From: Scatophagus argus
Taxonomy: Eukaryota > Chordata > Actinopteri > Scatophagidae
DNA: 64,000 nt
Assembly (NCBI RefSeq): GCF_020382885.2
Contig: NC_058499.1
Coordinates: forward strand, 20,693,872 to 20,757,871
Reading direction: 5' to 3'
In this document: in pieces, positions 55,019 through 64,000 of the stretch
Numbering within the stretch: position 1 is the first letter of the stretch
Layout: each line of letters opens with the position of its first letter
Program-made: the position numbers and the translations under genes
The notes under the pieces: generated by a model
What the model was told of the DNA's origin: nothing
Databases searched by the model: none
The model's input: the letters and a program-made list of their open reading frames with translations, nothing else

Positions 55019-55225
55019 CTTCTGGTTTGTCACCACCATTCTTCTGATCCCCTGCTGACATTGAAGTTCAGTTTTCAGCTGCCCGTCCACCCGGCGAGAC
55101 TCCTTTTCCCCGAGGGCTGGCACTGAGGGTGCCCTGGGTGCAGTGCTGGCAGAGGAGGGTGACGAGAGAGACAGAGGAGAAGGAGAAGGAGAAGAAAGGG
55201 TGGAGGAGAGAGGGCACATATCCAT
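55019..55225 (-). CDS. Candidate first coding exon of unknown gene (or exoc3l1 5' exon)
   Basis: On the minus strand a GC-rich stretch gives ATG at 55225 and an open frame of 69 codons ending exactly at a good donor (CCAGAAG, then GTAACA). The peptide has a serine/proline-rich start (MDMCPLSSTLSSPSPSP) and a charged, helical end (ESRRVDGQLKTELQCQQGIR). It lies about 3.1 kb upstream of the exoc3l1 start exon. Joined directly to that exon (acceptor at 51902) it would be out of frame, so it would be either an upstream open frame in a 5' UTR or would need a further exon. The family is not recognised. Confidence 0.3.
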
Positions 55226-58200
55226 TCTACTGACGGTTTTCCTCTTTTCACTCACACACACTCTCTCCCAGACACATCCTCTGCTGAGAGGCCGGCAGGA
55301 AAGGGAGGGAGCCGGGGGGAGGGGGGGATAATGCATGAGGGTGGGGAGGGTGAGGGGAGAAAGGGGCAGGGTGTAGGGAGATATGCTGCATTCAGGGGCC
55401 TATTGAGAAGATGGAATAAATACTTTCAGCAAATAATGTTCACCTTTTCTTTCCTATTCAAAAGCTTTCAGCCACACTGTCTTCATCGAAAGGGAAAAGC
55501 TGTCATGGTGTCTTGATTGTGATATATGATAAGTTCGAAATTAAAGTTATTTTTCTGCTCAAGTAATTGTGATTTTCTTTCTTGACCCACAGCATGGAGA
55601 GAAAGAGAGATGGCAAGGGAAGGGTATCAGAAAAACAATCCAGACGGTGGCAGAAGGGCTGAGGGGTAGGATATGGCAGAGGGTAAGTGGGCCTGGTGTT
55701 CCACAAAACCTCCTGGGAGTCTCAGAGTCTCCTTGACTCATAAAGGCAAACCAATTACACACAGTTACAGGAAGAAACAATGCATAATGGATAAGTCATT
55801 AGCCTACAACCCAACGTAAAAGAGGAGGACACAAAGGAGCCAAGAACTAATGGAGACTATGAGTGTTATTCTTTCACTGGATGGCACCAGACATCCGTCA
55901 TGATTCTCATAACTGCATTAGGGAGTCATTAACCTCCTTTTAACAGCAGGTAGGTAAACACTGTGGCTCTATTGTTGGTGCTGAACAAAATGTGTTGAAT
56001 TTTTCCACTGAAATAAAAACAGACTGTGTCACTGACCCTCTCTGATCCTCTGCAGCTGTTTGACCAGAGCCAGCTACTACCACTGAGGGAAGTTTGTTTA
56101 TTAAGTCCTCTGACCCCGCCGCCCTGTTTACGCCTCTAAGTTTCCCGGACCTCTTCAAAACACACACACACACACAGAAGTGTGCCAAGTGGCCCTGTGG
56201 TTGGAGCCAGCACAAACATGCTATCTGAAGGGAACATAAGTCCATCATTCTTCAGTACTGCACTTCACATTTCCTCATGCAATTTTAAAATACGTTTGTG
56301 GGTACGTCAGTTTTTAAGTTCTTATGGTGAACTTGTTAGCATCCAGCAAGTATGAAACATTAGCATCTATTTGTAGTCTCGTTTCTGGTCTCCTGATAAA
56401 TAAATTCATCCTACATTTCAATTTGTTTTGATCTCCATCAATGCCGTACAAATATTTATAGTATTTGGCTCTTTGGCTTCTAAATGCTCCAAAATGTTTT
56501 CCAACTAGCTACTAGTTTTTTCTGCTATTGGATGCCAGGAAGGTAGCTTGGGTATTGAGAGCTTTTTTTTTTTTTTTTTTTTTTTTTGACTGACAACAGC
56601 TGAAATAATCTAAATCTTAAATAATCTGAGAGGTGCAAGATAAACTTGTCATAAAAGTCATAAAACCAAAATAATGAGCTGAAAGATGCCAAAATGTTCC
56701 ACCGTTGAGGGGAATTGCAGACATGGGTGATATTTCTCAGTGACTTTGGCTATGAGCTACACATTTCGCTTTACACAGTAATTTGGCCTCATTGTTATCA
56801 TGTAATTCTGAGCATAGCTCATTTAAATAAAAAGGAAATACATCTCATATTGAAAGACTAAAATAAGTTAGAAATCTGCAATAACAGACTCTCTGAAAGT
56901 CTCCCTTTCTGTCACCTCAAAAATTCAGTTTTCAGAATTCTTTTCAGGAAAAACAAAAATAACATTCCTCTTTTCTGACTTCCTCTGATAATTTTTACAC
57001 AGTCCCTTATTTTCACTACTAAGAGCATTAGAGCACAGGATGAAGAACTTTGCTGTTGAACAAAGGAATCAAACCAAAATGTCCACATGGTACGGTGTCT
57101 ACCAAACCCTCATTCTGTCAAGGTGGCTGCCTCTTTGTTTGTCACACTAACAAGGCCATCCTCCTCAGTATCATCTCTTCTATCTTTGCCACACAGGAAC
57201 AATTTCCTCCAGGGCCATGTAAGGAATAGAGCAAAGGCTGACACACCAGGATGTTGTGCAGAATGTATTCCTGTCAGGGAGGGACCATATTGCTAAGGAC
57301 AACAAGGCCACTGACCTGCTGTTCTTCAGTCTTGTCACACTGCAGTCAAGGTTCTGTCCCTGTGTGCTCAGTCGCTCCCTCTGCTGTAGATCTAACAACA
57401 ATCTGCTCTGCATCCACAGCTATCCTGAAATCAGTTCAAGATTAAGTTTAGCATCCAGATAAATTGCAGTAACGTGGTAACATTGTACCATTGAAGTGGC
57501 AGCTCGTTGACTAGCAAATGGTCACATTGATATGAAATTTACTGTTGATGATGCCCTGATGACCTTTCCTTCAGTTGTGGGAATATGTTTTCAAGCCTTT
57601 ATTTGCATTAACCTCATGTACTGAATTTAAATTACTGCCCCCAAACCTGTCAAAGGCTCACTGTCCACCACCTAGCATTTAAAAAGCCTGAAACAGCCAG
57701 TGTTTCAAGCTCAATAATGTTGTATGTGCACTGAAAGCTGAATGAAGCGCTCCCCTCCCCTTGTTGTTGTCATCACCTTGAGCTCCATAACACCCAGCAC
57801 TGCCTCCACCCAGAAGAGCTATGGAACGAACAGGAAGTCTAATTTGAGACCACTTCCTGTATGACATTCCTGACCTGAGCTGCCTTCCTGCTAGACTCTG
57901 TAAGATCTATGGTTCCACCAGTGAATGTAAATGTATATAAAGGGGTATACAGAGATTAAAGGAAAGCTTTAAAAATTCATTAAATCTGCTTTGTCTGTGA
58001 CATCAAATAACACTTACTTTGACATGTTTTCTACTGGAAAGAAAATTCAGAGATCTATGTGTTAAAGTATGATACTGATGAGTAACTATAAATTAGTCAT
58101 ATAAGCCTTTTAAGAACAAAAAATCCCTGAGTGAATTGGTCTCTCTTACTCCAATGCTTTAAGCTGTTTTTGAAAGCACTTTTAATCCATTTATTTTATT

Positions 58201-59059
58201 GTTACCTTCAGTGTAGTGCACAGAATGAGTGTTCACATGAATAACATTTATAAAGTGACAGACTGATAGGTGGAAATACATGAGAAAACAAAACAAAACA
58301 AAAAAAAACATCACACAGAACAGACTTGGGTGGGATTATGGGGTTATAGGTACACAAGGTAGACACTTTCTCTCTTGTTTCTGAATATTATTATTTTCAA
58401 TATACATTTGCTATTTTGTTTTCTATTATATGTACAGCCAGTATTACTTTATTTGCTGTGGTTTAGGCTGTAGATTTTTCTGAAGGAAACAAAAAGCACC
58501 ATTCAAAAAAACAAAACAAAACAAACAAAAAACTCCCTTATCCTTCAATAATTATTATTGTATCAGTACAAATGTATTTATCCTTCCAGTTTAAACAATA
58601 CAAAAATACAATATGAATCTAAATATGAGTAAATTATTTCAAAAAAAAAAAAAAAAAAAACTACAAGAGAAGTTTCACCTTAGCAACTGAAAGTGACCAA
58701 ATAATATTGCCCACAAAGGCTGAAGCAGCTGGTTGCCACAGAAAAACAAGTCAAAATAAAACCTGATATCCACAAAACCACGATAAAGAAAACTAAAAAT
58801 ATTCAAATGGAAACTGTAACTTTGCAAATAAAAGTGAAAACCAACAGTAATGATTGGATTCAGATTAAAAGAAATAAACAAAAGCATGAAAACCAAATAC
58901 CTCCCAAAGATAAATCAACATGAGATCAACATAATGTTTCATTGTGCCAAGTGTTAATGATCTGGCAGTTTGATTTCAGCGGTGAAACAAACTGTATAAA
59001 GAAGCTCATCTCCTGCAGCTGTGAGATCGACAATCTAAACCTTGATGTCAGTGATGTAA

Positions 59060-62000
59060 TTACAGTATGCTCTCCCTCAAGTTTCCACTGCTGGATGTGT
59101 TTGACTGCTGACTCTCTGTTTGGCTTGCTGATGTTCGGTTCCATGAATGAAAGTCCAGAAGAGCTTGGTTGAGTTTCTCCATCCAGTCCAATCTTTCCTG
59201 TTTGGTGTCAGCTGAAAACCAACACCTGAACAAGAACAATGTCCATCAGTGTATGTATTGTAACCTTAGGATCACTGTAAGAACTGTTAGAGTGGCCAGA
59301 CTTATCTGTATTATGTCTTTTGACATCTGTCATCTAAGAACACATCCAGTAACACACAATGTAAAATGTGGTTTAAAAGAGTGTAAAGGCTATAAAGTCT
59401 CAATAGTAATTATACTGTTTCAAGTTACACACCCCAACCACCGAAGTCACAGAGGGCGTTTCCCATAAACTGCTAAAAGTAAAACACCCTGTGTGACGTC
59501 ACAAGTTGGCTGCAGCCAAAAGAGCAACATGTTTCACTCTTACTGTAAACAAAAGTGGGAATTATATTTTAACAGGTTTAAATAATAAATGTGCTTGTCT
59601 GTCGATGATCAAAAGCCATCAAACAATTTGTGTCTTAAGAGAAAGGAGTTCTGGGATTCGTGGGAAGCATGTTGATCATTAGAAACAAAGATCTGCTTTG
59701 AAGCTAGACTTCACATTTTTCAGGCCGTTTGTGTTTGTGTGTGAGCTTACTTGGCCAAGGCTTCCTGGCTGTCATCCTGCTTCTGCGGGATGTTGCTCAC
59801 CAGCTCAAAGGTGAATGGTCGAGCACAGGAGTCCCTCTTGACAGGTCTGACAGACTGACTCGGGGAGCTGGACAGAGAAATGCTGCCCTCTGCCTCCTGG
59901 GAGGTCAAAACAGAAGTCAATTGTTTAAAAGTAACTTGGAGACTCAGTCTGCAAGTCTGCCTGTTGGTCTATCCATACCTTGGTTTCTTTGTCATTGGGA
60001 TGGTTCCAGTAGTACATGTTGCATCCCTCCAGAACAAAGTATCGGCGATGCCACACTCCATATCCACTGATCAACTCAAACATTGTCTGAGAAGAGAGCA
60101 ACAAAAAGAGGTAAGAGTGAATTTAATGTCTAAAACTGTTTAACATTAAAGGTAAAAGTCTGTTTTGATTGGCGAAAGTCTGTTACATGTTGACCTCAGC
60201 ACAAACAGGAGCTGTAAACCTGTTTCTTCTCAGTGCGGTTTAAAATACTAACTAAAAGTTGTATTAAAGAAATGATGATAAAATGGAGTTCTCGTCAAAG
60301 ACAGTATGACACTAAGCTGCTTGTTAGGACGGACATGCACTGTAACCACAGAGTCTCAGAAAATAAGAAACATCCCATTACTGACCAGGAAGCCCTGGTG
60401 CTGCACATTGGAGTGACTTTCACTGTCCAGTCGCAGGTAGATGTTGCCCTCTAGAGGAGAGAGAAAAGGCACCTGCAGTTCAGGGAGGAAAAGCAAGGGG
60501 ACATGTGGTTAAACTGGCACAATCTACAAGACACAAACAAAAAAATAAAAAATGTGGAAAAATGTGTGAAAAAAAAAAATTTCAACATGCACTTCACCCA
60601 TTTTTGTAAAGAAACTTAACCTTTCTGGTTGTGACTTTAGAGACACAGTGTATATTAGGTGTCATTATGAGAAGGTCTCACTGTGGTGCAGCAATTGGAG
60701 TGAATCATTTTCATTCTCTCAGCCAATCATTCTTGTACATTTAGATGGTTAAAGATTAATGAATAAAATGACATAGTGACTTGTCACTCTCCTGACATTT
60801 TCCTCCCAGTAATGTCACTTTGATGAAACCAGATGAAAAGAGCTTGAACAAATAAAAAGGAAATTCATTCACCTCAAAGAAAAAATTGTTAAGACTGAGG
60901 CAGCAGTTAATTTGCATGACTGAAATCATGAGTCAGAAGTTAGGTTAGCAGTGAGGGGTGAAAGTCTGACAGTGTTGTGAAGAGTGAAACCTTTTCCTGA
61001 AATTCATCTCCCAGCAGTCTCCTGATTTTGCCTTCAAGTTTCATCTGAGTGGAAGAAGCAAGACAGAGAGGGGGGAGGGAGGGAGGCACACAGGGAGAGG
61101 CAGACAAGTTACATCACCAGTGACCCCACCCATGTGTAGAAATTTCTATCAGAATAATAAAAAGACAAGTTGCATTGTGGTGCCTGAGGTACTGTGCTTT
61201 CTCTCTGGTCAGCCAGAACTGGAGGTAAAACATCAAGTGCACAGAGAGGTGCAAAACCTGGTGACAGTGGATGTGTTACTTGGGCCATGCTTTTCTCATC
61301 TGATTGTTATCATTTAGTCAACACCAACAAAATAAAAGGACAAACTTACCAGGATTGTCGAGAAAATCAGACATACAAAGACTGCTTCCATTTTAGTCAA
61401 ATAATGACCACAAATTGTATGTTCATTCATCAAGGGTGCCCAAACTGCACAGATTGACATGTCTAGGGCCCTGTTTTATATCACCCTGTAGGATGATTCT
61501 GTTGCTGTTTTCACAAAAAACTGTCCAGTGCACATTTCAGCAGCATACACAATCTTCTGGCCCAAGTAAGACATTCATCTTAAATTCCTGAAGACATGAA
61601 AAACAGCGTGAGCAGGCTTTCCCAAAAGTATCATGACAGGTCGTTACCTTATCCAGAGGGAACTTGCTCTGTCCCAGTGAGGCCAAGGTGATCTTATGGG
61701 AACCCACCAAACAAAAGTTACTGGAGCGACGAGTGTTGAGAGCAGGAAGAGCAGCAGCTGAGGGACAAAGAGGCGCAGAATGAAAGGTCCAAACAAACAT
61801 GAATGGTCTGTCAGCAATGTACTGTAGATACAACATTTTCTAAATTGACAAAGGACCATTCTAGAGTTGCTGCATTAAGGAGGGGCAATGAAGTCTCCTT
61901 GTATTATAACAAATATGAACCAATACAAAACTCTACTTACATGTCAGACTGTTGCTGGATCTCTGCTGAAAACAAAAGAAAAGGTTTAGGAGAAGCTTTT

Positions 62001-63931
62001 GTGACAAGCGAAAGCAGAACACACACTGTTAAGAACAGGCCATCAAATAAAAACTGGATACTCACTGTGATAGTATTCAGAAGCTTTCTTGGTGTGACCT
62101 GAATATAAAGCACACCATAAACGATTTGGACTGACGCTGATAAATACACACACGGCTCATTATTTGACCCACTCACTTACCCGTGACTTGGTGGTGGTCC
62201 GGTCCATGCTGCAGTTATTACCTGAAGTGTGGGACTAGATGGCACAAAGATTGGTATGTTAAAAATCTAAACCTGTTCGACCAGTCCTGTGCTTTTTTTT
62301 TAAAAGCTTTGGACAATTTACAAAACAAAATAAATAAATAAAACAAAAAGAAAAAAAAAGATAATTAAAACAACTAACAGATATATTGGTAGAAAGTGAT
62401 GGGACGGCCACCAATCAAATTTTCTACCATTAGAATGACAGCCATTAGTACACAACAGGCATTCATATGGAAGAACAGTCTTCATGCCAAATGATTTGAC
62501 CTCAGGTTGTGCTATCATGGATCTACTGGGCCCTTTGAAAGACGATTCTATTCTCTAATCCTGACCTAATGTACCTGTGAACTTATATCCATATTCTATA
62601 TAAGAATATAAGATTACAGTCAGTTATATGAAATGCACCATATGTATTAAGGAACAAAGAAGTCATGAATACCTTGTGAATGTGAATTTACAATGGGGGA
62701 AAAAATACTTCCTTAACATGTGACCCCAAACACGCTGCTATTCTATTATCTATTACTTCAGTTAATATTATTACAATCAATGAATGACAAAGAACAAATG
62801 CAAAGGAAAATGTCTCACCAGGCTGTAGACTTCCACATCAATTTCAAAGGATGAGCGAATATCCTTCCTGACATATCAAGGAGACAAAGCAAGCAATGCA
62901 TTACTCTGCTATGTACCACTGACCTCGTGACATGACAATGGCAAGACATGACTCAAGGTGGGGGGAAAAAGGCATTTTATGTACTTATGTCAATTCAGAA
63001 AAACAAAGAAAGAAAATGTAAATGCAACAGAGCTGGAAGGAGAGCATAAGACATGTCAAATGGATTAACCACAAACCAACTAATGAACTGCAACTTACAA
63101 AGTGACAGAAGTAGGGAAGGAGATGGTGTCTCCATTCTGAGCATCAGCAGCTGTGGCCAGTGGAGTAGCCACGATGTTGCAGGGCCCGTAGCGGATCAGG
63201 ACGAAGAAATAGTGACTTGGTCGACCTAAAAGCATCCACAAACAAATCAATGCTTTCTACCTGGATGTCACAGAAACACATTTGTGTCAGTTAAGTTAAA
63301 ATGCGGCATCAGTAATGTTAAATTGTTGTGCTACCTGTTCGGCTGTGTGAAGAGCAGACAAATTCAACCTTGAGAGGCAGCTGGATGTTTGAGATGCTGA
63401 CAGTTCCTCTGCAGGGCTGCTGGGAAATATGGTCCCTGTCTTCCCCTGCTGCCTCTTCTGACTCCGAGCTCCTCTCCTCCCTCAGTCTGATCACCTCTGC
63501 CAGCAGTGCAGAACGTTTCTCACCTGGAACAGACAAATAAATCACAAGGATAATAAACAACACAGAGAGATAAACAATGAAGAAAGAATTGTCATTATTG
63601 CTTTGAATGCAATTAATCAGGCTTAGGAGCAAGCTGTGTAAGAATAAAATGTATGTGAAATGTAGAAAGCGTTAAAGGAATGCAGTTGCTGTTGAGGCCA
63701 CAAGTTCAATAAAAACAGAATAGTGTGAACCGTGCTTTCTGTCTGCGGTACACAAAGAGGGAACTGTTCAACTAAAAACCCTGACATGTACGTACAGGAG
63801 ACCAGCAGCAGCTTCTCGGCTTCAGCCTCTTCCAGCGAGCCTCGTCCGTGCTCCTCATCAGTACAGCAACTCAGAGCCTGCAGGGTCTGGTTGATCACAG
63901 TCTGCAGCTTCCCCGCTTCTTCATTAAGAGC
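59060..63931 (-). CDS. Anillin-family protein, C-terminal part (continues past right edge)
   Basis: Anillin scaffolds RhoA, septins and actomyosin at the cleavage furrow. Exons on the minus strand: 63796-63931, 63335-63523, 63099-63225, 62819-62867, 62181-62221, 62066-62098, 61941-61965, 61648-61757, 60991-61044, 60386-60472, 59979-60086, 59751-59896 and 59060-59225. Phases fit throughout. They encode the Anillin homology domain ([97 protein letters not shown]). The PH domain follows ([19 protein letters not shown], then [20 protein letters not shown]), ending in a polar tail. The N-terminal actin- and myosin-binding half would lie beyond 64000. The middle of the PH domain differs strongly from human ANLN, so this may be the second teleost paralogue rather than anln itself. 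Confidence 0.88.
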
Positions 63932-64000
63932 CTGCACAAACACAGCACAAAATCAATGTAGATTACTAAACATTTGTTCTGGATTTAATTCAAATCAAAG

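Noticed and set aside
55143-55331. Plus-strand glycine/glutamate-rich open frame
   Set aside because: It is the complement of the purine-rich candidate exon region, with low complexity and no family signal.

Overview
The window is nuclear DNA of a ray-finned fish, most likely a percomorph teleost. It has vertebrate genes with many short introns, GT-AG junctions and conserved intron phases. It also carries teleost-type repeats: a tRNA-derived SINE with a CACTTT-type tail, Tc1/mariner and pogo-like elements, and other abundant teleost repeats. All repeats and genes were assigned from memory of their families; no search was run. Exon ends come from hand-reading splice sites, reading-frame phase and alignment to remembered human proteins.

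Layout. (1) 1.6-4.2 kb, minus: 3' part of an unidentified coiled-coil gene. (2) 6.2-16.5 kb, minus: a complete 17-exon DGAT1-like acyltransferase gene with human exon phases but a diverged protein. The residue aligned to the catalytic histidine reads as cysteine. Its introns hold a DIRS-like retroelement relic and several dispersed repeats. (3) 19.4-21.9 kb, minus: polr2c, an RNA polymerase II subunit. (4) 22.7-28.2 kb, minus: coq9, for coenzyme Q biosynthesis. (5) 29.2-31.8 kb, plus: ciapin1, for cytosolic Fe-S assembly, head-to-head with coq9. (6) 33.3-42.0 kb, minus: prmt7, an arginine methyltransferase, tail-to-tail with ciapin1. (7) 44.2-51.9 kb, minus: exoc3l1, an exocyst-related gene. 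(8) 59.1 kb to the right edge, minus: the C-terminal half of an anillin-family gene whose 5' part lies outside the window.

The genes do not form a pathway. They are housekeeping or cell-biological neighbours, and most of them (ciapin1, coq9, polr2c, prmt7, exoc3l1) correspond to loci on human 16q21-q22. Coq9 and ciapin1 probably share a bidirectional promoter, and ciapin1 and prmt7 converge with polyadenylation signals about 30 bp apart.

The most unusual object is a small Tc1/mariner-type element at 33.66-34.25 kb in a prmt7 intron. In place of the 5' part of its transposase it carries a 125-bp copy of the end of ciapin1 exon 4 plus the start of the next intron. That copy is about 96% identical to the source only 3.2 kb away. 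This looks like capture of a host exon by a cut-and-paste transposon. The second point of interest is the DGAT1-like protein with an altered active site.
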